Source: Rhynchopus sp. YZ270_cl-10 (lineage: Eukaryota; Euglenozoa; Diplonemea; Diplonemida; Diplonemidae). Taken from it: 64,000 nucleotides of DNA. The notes under the pieces are model-generated. The model saw only the letters and a list, made by a program, of their open reading frames with translations. It ran no database searches and was not told the origin of the DNA. Location of the stretch: contig OZ037839.1 of assembly GCA_964035575.1 (NCBI GenBank), positions 930,001-994,000 on the forward strand, read 5' to 3'. The position numbers were made by a program, and so were the translations under genes. Shown piece by piece: positions 11,507-22,584 of this stretch. Every line of letters begins with the position of its first letter. Position 1 is the stretch's first letter.

Positions 11507-11970
11507 TTGCATCGACGATTCACGTATCCATTGGGTCATCTACACCAAAAGGGCCAAATACATTTCAAAAAGTGTGGCAATAGACATCAACACAATAAAA
11601 TTCCTTTGACAAGATAACACATGGCCAAACAAAACAAATAAAAAAGATATTACACCCCAAAAAGAGTCCCCCAAGCAACCTATTGTTTCCCCAGCGGAAC
11701 GACTGAAGTGAATGAGTAGTCAGCGTTCCTGTGTAAATAATGTTTTTTTTTAAATTAATACAGAGAAACAAAGAGGGGGAGAGATCCGGAAAGGTTTGTA
11801 AGATGAACCTAAGCCTTTCTATGCTGAGGGACCGCGTTGTACCAAAAAACAAAATGGTTTAGGACATCAAAACTGATGCAAAAAAAATAGAAAACTGTGA
11901 CGATCATATGAGCAAAAAAGGATTAACCTTTAGACCCGAAGCCAGATTTTCGACCCACTTTTGAGTTTTG
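10465..11970. other. Gene-less spacer with a long poly(T) run
   Basis: A minus-strand open frame of about 87 codons at 10826-10563 lies upstream of the WD40 gene but has no recognised domain. A T run of over 30 bases at about 11470-11505, followed by non-repetitive sequence to about 11860, would be a poly(A) tail if read on the minus strand. This may be a retroposed sequence, but no target duplication was identified. Nothing else is recognised. Confidence 0.45.
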
Positions 11971-11975
11971 GTTTT

Positions 11976-12300
11976 GGGTTACTGATAAGGCTAACACACT
12001 CCCCACCTGCCTTTTGTGCATCAGGGGGAGAAGCGCCACGCCTCCCTGCACTGGCAGGGAGTCGCGCGCGCGAAGCGCGCGCAGCGACCGCTTTTACGGG
12101 GGGAAAGCTCGGGACCCCAAATGACCCCCGGCAAGAGCCCTGACGACATATCGGGAAAATTTTTTTCCCCCCCCCACAAAAAAGTCAAAAAACAGCCCAA
12201 AAACTATAAAAAAACAGGGAATTTTTTGGATTTCGGAATTTGGCCAAAAAGGGACGGATTTAGAGATATCCTTGGTCGTAATTCCATATTGTCACAATGA
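11976..12300 (+). repeat. GC-hairpin interspersed repeat, copy A
   Basis: A 300-bp segment with a central alternating-GC hairpin (12061-12080) is followed by a poly-C/A stretch and the block GGACGGATTTAGAGATATCC. A well-matched inverted copy lies at about 48190-48545. A partial relative of the hairpin block lies at about 18301-18360. The copies share the sequence around CCCTGACGACATATCGGG. No coding capacity is seen, and the element type is unknown. Confidence 0.7.
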
Positions 12301-12439
12301 TTGATCCCGTTAACGAGATCTCCCCTAAATAGGCGAAAGTTTTCCTTTTTACAATACGGTCTTCGGACCAAAATTGAAAACACATAAATCCTATTTTTTA
12401 CCATCCACACACCCTCCCCCCCCCCCCGGGCCCCCCCCC

Positions 12440-13208
12440 CTATAGGGGGTCCGACTCCCATGTAAATTTTTGTCCATTTAATTATTTTTTCAGCATTGGG
12501 CCATTTCCCGGGCACCCCCGGGTGAATCCTGCCCCCAAAATAGGGTTTCTGGGCCCTGTGGGGCTAAATTCACCCTCTAGGTACCCCAAAATATGAAAAA
12601 AATTGAAAAATATGGTGAAAAATCGGGTTTTTGGCCTTTTGGGCACTATGGCCAGTTTTGACTAAATTTCCAAAAAAAAAATCAAAAAAAGCCCCAAGAA
12701 TAGACGGAAAAAGGAGTCTCTGGCCACAATTTCGGCCCAAAAATGTGTTTTGAGTCCATTGCAAACGGTTTTTCGCCTTTTTGCCACTTTTTTTGACGAT
12801 TTTTTGGTGTTTTTAGGTGCAAAAACAACCCCAGAACAACCCCAGAACAACCTCAGAACACTTTTTCACCACATTCTGGATCAATATCTAGCCGAACTTT
12901 TTGCTGAAAACCTCCGAAAAACCACCCCTGTAAGTCAGATTATACCGAATGTTGCTCCAATTCCCACAATAACACCCAAATCTACGGCAGAAAATCGGGG
13001 AAAAAAACACACTTTTTTCAAAAGGTCGTCAGGCAGGGTTCCATCCCAGAACAACCCCAGAACACTTTTTCACCACATTCTGGGTCAATATCTAGCCGAA
13101 CTTTTTGCTGAAAACCGCCGAAAAACCACCCCTGTGAGTCAGATTATACCGAATGGTGCTCCAATTCCCACAATAACACCCAAATCTACGTCAGAAAATC
13201 GGGGGAAA
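12440..13208. repeat. Left arm of a 2.7-kb palindrome
   Basis: This arm is the inverted complement of 14365-15135, with few differences over about 770 bp. It contains two tandem copies of a unit of about 210 bp (about 12835-13045 and 13046-13255) that includes CCACATTCTGG and CTAGCCGAACTTTTTGCTG. The open frames running through it are repeat-derived and show no known domain. The arms enclose the retroelement fragment at 13276-14364. Confidence 0.75.
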
Positions 13209-13272
13209 AAAACACACTTTTTTCAAAAGGTCGTCAGGCAGGGTTCCATAATGAGCTTTTTGAAAAAAGTGT

Positions 13273-13275
<3 letters not shown>

Positions 13276-13310
<35 letters not shown>

Positions 13311-14364
13311 CTCTATTTTACGGCAGGTGTGACCGGTTGAGGTGATACTTCCGGACTGAGGAAGGGCATTCTTTTACTTTTTTTTCTGTGTGTTTGTTTT
13401 CTTGTTGTAGTCTTTTTTGGTGAAGGGGCTTGGCCGACGACACTGAGAACCTCTTTGGTTCATAGCTGTTAACGACGTCTGGTCCTACCTAGCTGTACAC
13501 TCTAATTCTAAAAATAAAATAAAATAAAACCAATAGGCAAAGGGGGAGGGGGGAGGCTAAAAGCCAAACAAAAGTAAAGAATGAAAAAGAAAAACTCAAG
13601 TGCTCTGGGACGGCCGCGAGTTCCTGCTCCGCTTTAGGCCCCGCAGACGGTTGTAGAGGGTGTAAGCCTCTTCCACCTCGTCGGAGCTCATCGACGGCTT
13701 CTTCGCTTCTTTCCACAGGTAGAGGCAGGTGAGGGCGTCATCCACCGACTGCCAATCCCCTCCCGCTGCCAGCGACTGGTGCTGAAGCGTGTTCGGGTAG
13801 AACGTGTCCTTCCACGCCTCGGCGGTCGCTGGACACCCCATGTTGTTGAATCCTGGGCAGGGCGCCATACCGGCATAGAACGGCACGTTGGTCGGGAGGG
13901 CTGTAGGTGCGGGTTGAGAGCCACTCTCCGATTGCGTGTACGTGCTGGGGGCCGAAGTGGCGTCAGACATGGGGACTGCGAGTTCTGATTCGTCGATGAG
14001 GTCCATAGAGAACTCGCTGCCCTGCGATGCGGCGGGCGGCTGCTCTCTCGGGTGGACGGAAGAGGGAACTGCCTCAGAGGAAGAAGATACGGGGAGGGCT
14101 GAGTGGGTGTTTGAGAAGCCACTCTCCGTACCGGTCTGAGGTTGTGTTGCCCCGTCCGAACCAGGGTGTGACTGCGCAGAGGCGCCGGGACGGGCAACTG
14201 CTTGTGCGACAGGGGGCACCGAGGACGCGACCGGAGTAGGGAGGGCTGAATGTGTGGTGGAGTAGCCGCTCTCTTGTCCCTGGACGTCTGATGATGCCTG
14301 TCTCATGTTGCGTTGCGTCTGTGCCCTCCGCGCCTTTGCAGTCTCCACTTGGCTGGTTTTTTTT
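13276..14364 (-). mobile_element. Poly(A)-tailed retroelement fragment with C-terminal ORF
   Basis: Read on the minus strand, a coding stretch ends with a stop at 13596. It is followed by a conserved untranslated tail that includes CTTCCTCAGTCCGGAAG, and then a long A run (T run at 13276-13309 on the plus strand). The predicted peptide is Ser/Thr/Pro-rich, with two copies of an ESGxSxTHSALP motif. It ends in a folded-looking domain, from about DWQSVDDALTCLYLWKEAKK to LYNRLRGLKRSR. A related C-terminal domain and the same tail occur at 30011-30564. Tails alone occur near 19575, 21650 and 39990. A poly(A) tail and several 5'-shortened copies fit a non-LTR (LINE-like) family, but no reverse transcriptase is visible here, so the class is inferred. 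Confidence 0.55.
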
Positions 14365-15135
14365 CCCTGATTTTCTGACGTAGATTTGGGTGTTATTGTG
14401 GGAATTGGAGCACCATTCGGTATAATCTGACTCACAGGGGTGGTTTTTCGGCGGTTTTCAGCAAAAAGTTCGGCTAGATATTGACCCAGAATGTGGTGAA
14501 AAAGTGTTCTGGGGTTGTTCTGGGATGGAACCCTGCCTGACGACCTTTTGAAAAAAGTGTGTTTTTTTCCCCCGATTTTCTGCCGTAGATTTGGGTGTTA
14601 TTGTGGGAATTGGAGCAACATTCGGTATAATCTGACTTACAGGGGTGGTTTTTCGGAGGTTTTCAGCAAAAAGTTCGGCTAGATATTGATCCAGAATGTG
14701 GTGAAAAAGTGTTCTGAGGTTGTTCTGGGGTTGTTCTGGGGTTGTTTTTGCACCTAAAAACACCAAAAAATCGTCAAAAAAAGTGGCAAAAAGGCAAAAA
14801 ACCGTTTGCAATGGACTCAAAACACATTTTTGGGCCGAAATTGTGGCCAGAGACTCCTTTTTCCGTCTATTTTTGGGGCTTTTTTTGATTTTTTTTTTGG
14901 AAATTTAGTCAAAACTGGCCATAGTGCCCAAAAGGCCAAAAACCCGATTTTTCACCATATTTTTCAATTTTTTTCATATTTTGGGGTACCTAGAGGGTGA
15001 ATTTAGCCCCACAGGGCCCAGAAACCCTATTTTGGGGGCAGGATTCACCCGGGGGTGCCCGGGAAATGGACCAATGCTGAAAAAATAATTAAATGGACAA
15101 AATTCCTTAAGGAGTCGGACCCCCTACCCCCCCCC
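14365..15135. repeat. Right arm of the 2.7-kb palindrome
   Basis: The inverted counterpart of 12440-13208. The outer ends of both arms read into C-rich sequence next to GGAGTCGGACCCCCTA. The left and right copies differ just outside CAAAATTCC/CAAAAATTT. No flanking target duplication is clear because of the C runs. Confidence 0.75.
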
Positions 15136-15351
15136 TAGGCATAGTGTGCAGACGAACAAAATGTTCGTCGATGTTCGTCGTGGGGGGAAAAAAAAATTTT
15201 GTTCGTCGATGTTCGTCGTTGTTCGTCGTGGGTTGCCCTTGTGGCAGGGACCTGTTCGTCGATGTTCGTCGACGAACATCGACGAACAAAACCGACGAAC
15301 ATTTTGTTCGTCGACGAACCAAAAATGTTCGTCTGCACACTATGCCTAGGG
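15132..15351. mobile_element. Foldback element with GTTCGTCGACGAAC arrays
   Basis: The element is about 220 bp. Its ends are inverted copies of CCTAGGCATAGTGTGCAGAC. The interior is almost wholly made of direct and inverted copies of GTTCGTCGAtGTTCGTCG, including the perfect palindrome GTTCGTCGACGAAC. It has no coding capacity. The flanks are C-rich, so a target duplication cannot be judged. It belongs by design to the same class as the elements at 22825 and 51614, but its words and ends are different. Confidence 0.7.
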
Positions 15352-16388
15352 AGCACGGCGAGGCCCTTTTTTCTGTAACACTCAACAAAAAATCATGAAA
15401 ACGTGTAAAAAAAATATCCGAAAACACAAAACCACCCCAGAAAACACATTTGTGGGACTATTTCTTACTTTTTGATGCCTTTTGGCACTTTCCCCCCCGA
15501 TTTTTTGACACTTTTTGACACGTTTTCACCCAATTTCCCCCTTCTCTGAGGGTATTTGATAGCAGGGCGATTTATAAAAAAATTCAAAAATTTAAACTAG
15601 TCCAAAACAAGAGGAAAAGTGGTTTTTTCCAGTCAGATGTGTGCGCAGAGTGATTTCCGGGGGGTTTTGGGGCCAAAAGTCCAGTTTTTTCAATGTCTTC
15701 GCTGAAAATATTGAATTTTTTTTATACACAAAAACCACATTTTAGCCGGGGAGGAGAAAGCGTTACCAAAGCGTTACACACCTTCTATTTGGACCTCCGG
15801 GCACCAAAATCGACCAGAAAATGGTTGTAAATACGATTTTTCAACCCCCATAAGGTATCTAAGATCAACCCCGGGGGTATTGGTCTCTTCTATGGACGTT
15901 TTGTGGACGATTTTTGGGTTTTGGGGTGACGAAAAGGCCTAAAAAACGAGGTAAAAACTGCCCCCTTTTCTGTCTCATCCACTCAAATACACGCTCGGGC
16001 CCCAATCTGGACGCCCAAAAGCTTCGAAACCCACATATTTCCACTGCCGGACCTCACCGGAGGGGACGTGGGGTGGTTTTCGGCACCTTAGAAGAAAAAC
16101 TGTGCTCCCGGATCCATTTTTTTGAAAGCGTTACATTCCTAGAGGAAATCTTACTAAAATCTTACTATTTTCGAAGCCGTTTTTTTGAAAAAAAAGTGAT
16201 TTTTTTTAGAAAATAAACGCTCAGTTTTGGTTGTTTGGTGTTTCATTGGGCAGAATCGACGAATTTTAGGCCACTTTGGGACCAGGTAGACCCACCTTGG
16301 CGGGTTTTATGACTTTTTTTCAAAAAATTCTTGAAAAAACACGAGCGTTACAGAGGGTCCTTAAGGATTTCCTTAAGGGCTGTGCCCC
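15352..16388. other. Gene-less spacer
   Basis: A/T homopolymer-rich sequence with runs such as CCCCCCCGATTTTTTGACAC. The short open frame at 15914-16216 has no recognisable domain. A small CCTTAAGG-type hairpin lies at about 16358-16380. Nothing else is supported. Confidence 0.5.
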
Positions 16389-18011
16389 CTATCCCCCCCC
16401 CCTTTTTACATACCACCCGGGCACCACCCCTGTTGAGAGGTAGCTGATCTCACCATCCTTATCGAAGAGGATGTGGGGGCGTTCCCTTCTGTTGATACGG
16501 GTCAGCACACTTGCACCCGTGAAGTTGAGCATGTCGCCGTACGCATCGCCTCCTGTGTAGGTCCATGTGAGACCGTCTTTGGAGAAGGCGTGCCCACCGC
16601 ATGGGAAGCAGCCGTACATGTTGTGGAAGAGTGCATGGTAGACGCTGCGCGGGTCTTTGTAGAGGAAGGGGTCCTCCGTGGGGCCGCCCAGGTTGTAGAG
16701 ATCGCTGGAGAGCTGTGTGGTGTAGGTGTAGGTGCCTGCGTCGGAGTAGTTGCTTGCGGACATCCAGTGGATGCGGGAGTACCCCGTATTCGTTGTGTTG
16801 TGGTAGAACGTCCGCCACAGGCCCACCATCGCACTGCCACCCACAAACCAGGGTGACAGATTCGAATCGCTTGTGGTATTGTGCATCACCTCGATGGGCG
16901 CCGTCCACGGTCCCTCGAAGGAGGTCGCCGAAGACATGGTGGTGTGGTCTTTATCAGGATGTGCAGGGTAATAGTCGCAGGTGGTGACAGAAGATCCGTT
17001 CTTGCAAGTACAGATGGGCCATTGGTTGGGGACGCGTTGTGTCATAAACATAGTAAGCTTGCCATCCGGGGTGATCTTGACATCAGGTTCGTGGCTGAAG
17101 CTGTCAAAGACAACGTTTTGCCATTCGTAAGGCCCGAGAGGGTTGGGCGAGGTTGCGTGCATGATCTGCGAGTTGGATGCCCAGGTGTTCAGTCCGCAGT
17201 GGCCCAGCATCTGTGAGGGCCACATATGGTAGGTCCCGGTCGTGGGGTCCTGCTGGATGGGCCCGCCCCAGGAGCTGGTGTTCACGCCGTCCGGTGCGGG
17301 CTGGTAGCCGCTGTTACGGGGGGCTTCCAGCTCGAAGAGAACTGAGCAGGCCATACCTGTGCAGGGTGTGGTGTGTTGAAAGCTACGAAGATGACTCATT
17401 TTATCTTCTTTTCCTTCTTTCGATTTAACGGACCGATTGGTCGTTCTGGTGGGGTACGAAACCGCTAACATATGTGCAGATAAAATTTAGAAAAAAAAAA
17501 TTCAAAAAATCCGCCTTCTTTTTTTTCCAAAATCCAACGACCGCAAACTCGGGGATGACATAATGGGGAGCTACCCTTATCACATACCCTTCCACCCTTG
17601 ATAGCACTGACAGGTCCCTGCATCGGTGTCGCATTCGCCGTTGTACGCACAGTCGGAGGAGTCTTTGCAACCACTCCAGACCCTTGCGGATGTCACGCCA
17701 ATGGCGTTTGCCGGGAACCAATACCAGAAGTCCTTCGTCACGCAGTAGCAGGAGGTGTGGAGCGTGGCGTTCACGGCGGACGGGCTGAAGTACGTATAGG
17801 AGTGGCAGTCCTCTTTGGCCAGAGCCGCCGCCTCACACTGCGCTACCTCCGAAAACGACCCTAAATAGCTGTAATACTCTGAGTCTGCCCCAGGCACCAC
17901 ACTCGGCTGGAACCTCCCATTCACATTGCTATAGTCTGAGCTCTGGTCTCCAGCCCACCTCTTCCCGGCAACCTGCACCACACAGAGCAAAAGCAAGGCC
18001 AGTGTCATCAT
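16389..18011 (-). CDS. Secreted PAN-like/EGF/beta-propeller (GH43-like) protein
   Basis: Two exons: 18011-17588 and 17356-16389, joined by a 231-bp GTATGT...CACAG intron in phase 1. The product is 463 residues. The join completes an EGF-like module: exon 1 ends CQCYQGWKG and exon 2 supplies MAC, giving the last cysteine. The protein starts MMTLALLLLCVVQVAGKRW, a clear signal peptide. Residues of about 20-115 contain a Cys-bearing module around CEAAALAKEDCHSYTYF and TSCYCVTKDFWYW, like a PAN/apple fold. The C-terminal 320 residues show propeller-type strands (YHMWPSQMLGHC, SHEPDVKITPDGKLTMFM, GGPTEDPFLYKDPRSVYHAL) reminiscent of GH43/GH32/GH62 five-bladed enzymes. Several N-x-S/T sites fit secretion. 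Catalytic acids were not assigned. A carbohydrate-active or carbohydrate-binding role is an inference. Confidence 0.8.
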
Positions 18012-19568
18012 GTCAGAGGGGGGGTGTGGGGAAGGGGTGAGGGGGGTGTGCTCAAGGTTGGGTACTCCCGAAAGGAATATGGGGAGGGTGTGTGTGTGGG
18101 TCTTCTGTCGTGGGGTAGAGAGACGGAAAGAGTGTGCCAAAAAGCAGGTTCAGAAGAAAGCAAATTCTATCAGATCAGAGACGTCTGAACAAAGAAAATT
18201 TTTGTGAATAGGAGCAGCAGAAGAACAGGGTGTACGATGAAGTTACGTGAAAAGGAAATGGAAATCTATGTGAGGATTTTTTGAACTTGTGCAGAACTTT
18301 ATCAGGGAGTCGCGCGCGCAAAGCGCGTGCGACGACCGCTTGTGTGGGGAGAAAGCTCGGAATGGGTTTTTAGCATCCACAACACAGATGGACCAGAAAA
18401 AAAACATGGACCAGAATAATCATGGACCTTTTGGGGATTTAAATTTTTATGGAGGTACCCTAAAATAGTGATTTTAAATAAAAACGCTAAAAAAGCTAGG
18501 AATTTGGGGGGCTTTTTTCGGGGGAAAAAAGGGTGAGGGGAGTTGGGTCCAGTCATAGGGGGTATAGCATATTTTTTGGAAAATTCTTCAAAAAATCAAG
18601 GATTTTTGCTGGGCACAATGAAAATTTTCAGAAAAATCCCAATTTTCGGCCAAATTTGGAGCAAATTATGGCCCACCCACCCCGATTTTGGGTCAAAAAC
18701 CGACTTCATTTTTGCACAGGAGTGCCTACGATTTCGTAAACCAGAGGTCCTCTGGATGCATGCATTGATAAACACAACACTGGAAATTGCAAGGAACGGG
18801 TCTGCATGTGCGTGTTCTCTAGCCACCACAGTCACAGGGTATGCACAAAATGACCGAAGTGCAATGGCGATAATGGAAAGATAGATGCCGGCATTGGTGA
18901 ATTGCTGGAGTTCTGCACAGGAAGCTAGCATGACGTAGAATTACTGTGTGAACAAAATGACCGTATTTTGGTTGAAAATTTGACTTGAAAATTTTTTTCA
19001 TAATTTGCCCAATCGAAGGTTTTCCTTGGATTTTTTGGGCCATTTTATGACGTACCACGCCCGATTTTGGGCGAAAAAAAAAATTTTTTTTTGGTCAAAA
19101 ATCGCCTTGTATTACCACTGTATTGGTGTAGGCTTGTACACAGAAGTGTGTTTTGTGTAACCACAGATGGTCAAAACACCCGATTTTTGCATTTTTTTGC
19201 ATTTTTTGGTGCCCAAAGACCCACCTCAGTGGTCGAAATTTTCCCGAAAAAAAAATTTTTTTTTGAGATTTTTCGATTTTTTGACAAGGCGCTGGCCCAT
19301 ACAAAGTGCACTGGTGGTGCAGAAAATGGCTGGGGAATAAACTCTAGATGCTCAAAACAGCCCAATTCTTGCTTTTTTTGCTTTTTTGGTCCCAGAAGGG
19401 TACCCAGGTGTAGTGAGCAGGCCTCAAAAGCACTTGTGAAAAAAAAAAAAAATTTTTTTTTTTTGAGATTTTTCGATTTTTCGCTAAGGCGCTGGCCCAT
19501 ACAAAATGGCTGGGGTGGTACAAAAAATGGCTGGGGAATTGACTCTAGATGCTCAAAACAGCCCAATT

Positions 19569-19574
<6 letters not shown>
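18012..19574. repeat. Gene-less region with an A/T-block repeat family
   Basis: A partial GC-hairpin repeat lies at 18301-18360. A block at about 18528-18590 (GTTGGGTCCAGTCATAGGGG) recurs at about 28510-28570. From 19020 there are repeated units with the core CACAGATGGTCAAAACACCCG or GATGCTCAAAACAGCCC, followed by a striking A8-9/T8-10 junction. Related units occur at 21950-22570, 29400-29960, 30780-30940 and, inverted, 47700-48180. No gene is recognised. Confidence 0.6.
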
Positions 19575-19599
<25 letters not shown>

Positions 19600-19880
19600 T
19601 GCATTTTTCTTTTTTTTTTTTCTTTTTCTGTAACCTCTCTCTCTTTTACGGCAGGTGACCGGTTGAGGTGATACTTCCGGACTGAGGAAGGGCATTCTTT
19701 TACTTTTTTATTTGCCTGGAGGGGGTACGGGGCGGCCTCTTGTAAGTTTGTTTTTGTTTGTAGTCTTTTGTTGGTTTAGGGGCGTGGCTGACGACACGAT
19801 GAACCTCCTTGGCTCAAAGCTGTTAACGACGTCTAGCCAGGCCTGGCTGTACACTCTAGTCTATAAAAGGGGGAGGGGGG
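19575..19880 (-). mobile_element. Retroelement 3' end with poly(A), copy 2
   Basis: On the minus strand this reads through the conserved tail block (CTTCCTCAGTCCGGAAG, then GTAAAAGAGAGAGAGGTTAC) into A-rich sequence (T run on the plus strand at about 19577-19600). It matches the tail of the element at 13276 but carries no coding part. It looks like a 5'-truncated copy. Confidence 0.6.
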
Positions 19881-20035
19881 GGGAAACGAAAAAGGAAAAG
19901 TAGAGGCTTTTTTGGACTTTTTGGTCCCAGAAGGGTACCCAGGTGTAGTGAACAGGCCTCAAAAACACTTGTGAAAAAAAAAAAAATTTTTTTTTTTTTT
20001 GAGATTTTTGAAAAATCGGCACGGTGGCCCATTCC

Positions 20036-20100
20036 TACCCTTAGGGTAGGGTCCGCGGGGGGTACCCCATGGGGTACCCCGACCCTGACTGGCACTGGGG
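20036..20100. repeat. GGGTACCCC palindrome cluster (small)
   Basis: Several GGGTACCCC palindromes and GGGTCCGCGGG words. The same vocabulary builds the larger cluster at 24876-25135. Confidence 0.65.
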
Positions 20101-20382
20101 GTACACAGGTACACAGGTACACAGGTACACAGGTACACAGGTACACAGGTACACAGGTACACAGGTACACAGGTACACAGGTACACAGGTACACAGGTAC
20201 ACAGGTACACAGGTACACAGGTACACAGGTACACAGGTACACAGGTACACAGGTACACAGGTACACAGGTACACAGGTACACAGGTACACAGGTACACAG
20301 GTACACAGGTACACAGGTACACAGGTACACAGGTACACAGGTACACAGGTACACAGGTACACAGGTACACAGGTACACAGGT
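20101..20382. repeat. 8-bp satellite (GTACACAG)n
   Basis: About 35 head-to-tail copies of GTACACAG with almost no variation. Because 8 is not a multiple of 3, the unit translates as a 24-bp period and all frames stay open. The long repeated-peptide frames here are therefore artefacts and not genes. Confidence 0.95.
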
Positions 20383-20617
20383 ACAGCCAGAGTGCCAGAG
20401 TCAAGGGTCCGCGCGGGGTCCGCCCCCCGATGACATAACGAAGTATCGCTTGAAAATACCGTTCAATATATGTTGCTTGGTGTGCATGAAGAAGGACACA
20501 CAAGGTATATCAAACGATAAATCAATCAGATAAACGTTACATCATCGGAAAATTGTTGGCACCGCCCCCCTGTCTTCGTATTTATTACCCCGTCGACAGG
20601 CCAAACAGCGTTGGGCT
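20383..20617. other. Gene-less spacer
   Basis: Nothing recognisable is seen. Confidence 0.4.
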
Positions 20618-21390
20618 CAGAAGAAGCAGTGCAAGACAGTCACTGGGGATCAACATGAGAACCAACTCCCAACAACACAGGCTACCGAAGTAGCAGGTGG
20701 GGTGTTGCGGGTGTTTGGGGTGAGAAAATCGATTTTGGTAAGTTGCAGCAGAACATTCTTAAGTTCGCACTAGTCGAGAGAGGCTTACCCGCTGCAGTGA
20801 AGCAGTGCACCTGGAGAAGCGTGACACGCACATACAAGTATGTACGTTACTTCAACAAAGGCTGAATTCTGGTAATTCTAAGGGATGTGAATTCAGCCAC
20901 CACGCAGGTAGTGTTTTAAGGTTCCTCGCTTTGTGCTGCACAGCGGACTCATGACACAAAGGAGTTGCCCCCGCTCTCTTTCGCGCAAATTTAAGAAAAT
21001 TCTGAAGTAACTACAACCTGGCGTGCGGGTACAGATGCATTGCTTTGTTCTTTCCTCAAAGTCATATCTGATCTCTCGGGTCTGTACTAAAGTCAGTGTT
21101 TAGATAAGCATCCACTTGACTCGTTCTAACAACCGTTGAAATCTAGAACAAAAAGAACAAAACAATACACTGCCCCTTCTCACACCAAGCCGCCATGCTT
21201 CAAGAGCATGCCCTGGGCAAAAATTACTGTGACAAAAATTGGTTTTCTGGGGGAACGCGATATTTTCTTGTGCCTACTGTAGTCCTCCGCAAGAGCAGAG
21301 GACAGACTTTCCGGATCCCGAAGTCGAATTTTTTGCACTAGCTATGCTCCCTGGGTTAATGGCTATAGCAGTGACTGACTAAGAGTTTCA
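20618..21390. repeat. Repeat related to the core of the 22.6-24.8 kb element
   Basis: It shares blocks with 23480-24330 in the same order, for example CCATGCTTCAAG, GCATGCCCTGGGC, GGTTTTCTGGGGGAAC, ATATTTTCTTGTG and TTGCACTAGCTATGC. This copy lacks the surrounding word arrays. No coding frame is conserved between the two, so the function is unknown. Confidence 0.65.
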
Positions 21391-21559
21391 TAATAATTGG
21401 GGCGGTCTATGGGGTGGGTTAATGGAAAAATTGGTTTAAAAACCCAACTTTTGCGGTCCCCACCCGGTTTGCAATAATTGCACCAGCTCTTCCATCGGCA
21501 CTGTTTCGCTGTCACGATGAAGGGTCGTCGGTTCGGGTACCTGTTGAGAGAAATTGAGT

Positions 21560-21735
21560 GCAAAAGTAGAGACTACAACAAAAAAAATCAAACAAACAAA
21601 CAAGAAGCCGCTCCGTACCTCTTCCATGCAAAAAAGAAAGTAAAAGACTGCCCTTCCTCAGTCCGGAAGTAGCACCTCATCCGGTTCCCTGACGTAAAAG
21701 AGTTGTAGAGGTTACGAGATGCCATGATAAAAAAG
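21560..21735 (+). mobile_element. Retroelement tail fragment, copy 3
   Basis: A plus-strand match to the conserved tail (CTTCCTCAGTCCGGAAG, then GAGGTTACGAG) of the family seen at 13276, 19575 and 30011. It is short and degraded. Confidence 0.5.
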
Positions 21736-21939
21736 TAAAAGTGACAATTTTGACAATAAAAATATGCTTCGATTTACATCCGAGCGGGACAAAGGCGAAA
21801 AGGGGGAGCGGGGGTGTAAAAACCGGGGCTTAAAAACATACCTTGCAGCACTCGCTCGGCCTACTCTCCAGGTACGAGAACATCACTGCACGAACAATCC
21901 CACTGATACTGATACCTGCATTCTATTTGTTGCCACATG

Positions 21940-22584
21940 GTAAAAATGACCAAAACTTCGACCAATTTTTTTTTTTCTTCACAATTTGCTCATTGAGGCT
22001 TTGTATTTTTTGGGCCATTTATGACCTACCACGCCCGATTTTGGGCGAGAAGAAAAAAAAATTTGGGTCAAAAATCGACGCGTCTTTGGTAAAATCACGA
22101 CTTTGGGCGCGAAACTACGTTTTAGACCCCCACAGATGCTCAAAAGTGCCAAATTTTGCTTTTAATGGCCTCAAAGGATCACGGGAGCACCCCTCGTAAT
22201 TACGAGGGCTCCCCACGCCGTGACGTCGTCATTGCGCGCGTAATTTCCCACGTATGCGGGCGTGGTTGGTCATAAAATGGCCCAAAAACCCCAAACAAAA
22301 CCTCAGATTGACCAAATCGAGGAAAAATTGTCAAGTCGAAATTTCAGCCAAAATACGGTCATTTTGGTTATACCCCGCGGTGTATGCAGTAGCTAGAACA
22401 CGTACACAGCTAAGTTCCTAAGCGATTTCCTTCACATTTTTCATGAAAAATTGGTCAAAAATCGACTTGTCTTTGGTAAAAAAACCACGAAAAATCGGCT
22501 GCGCAAAACCACGTTTTAGACCCCCACAGATGCTCAAAAGTGCCAATTTTTGCTTTTAATGGCCTCAAATCGTCGAAATTAGGC
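21940..22584. repeat. A/T-block repeat units
   Basis: Two imperfect units contain CCCCCACAGATGCTCAAAAG and CTTTTAATGGCCTCAAA, the second starting near 22440. They are related to the units at 19020-19570 and 47700-48180. There is no coding capacity. Confidence 0.6.

Noticed and set aside
13311-13360. Spliced-leader RNA gene (short exon then GT donor) suggested by ACGGCAGGTGTGACC
   Set aside because: The same block occurs as the 3' tail of a poly(A)-bearing retroelement family on the opposite strand, which explains it better.
20041-20533. Long repeated-peptide frames on both strands (Thr/Gly/Val/His/Arg/Tyr or Val/Cys/Thr/Leu repeats)
   Set aside because: They are translations of the 8-bp satellite, which is open in every frame. 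There is no start context or flanking gene structure.
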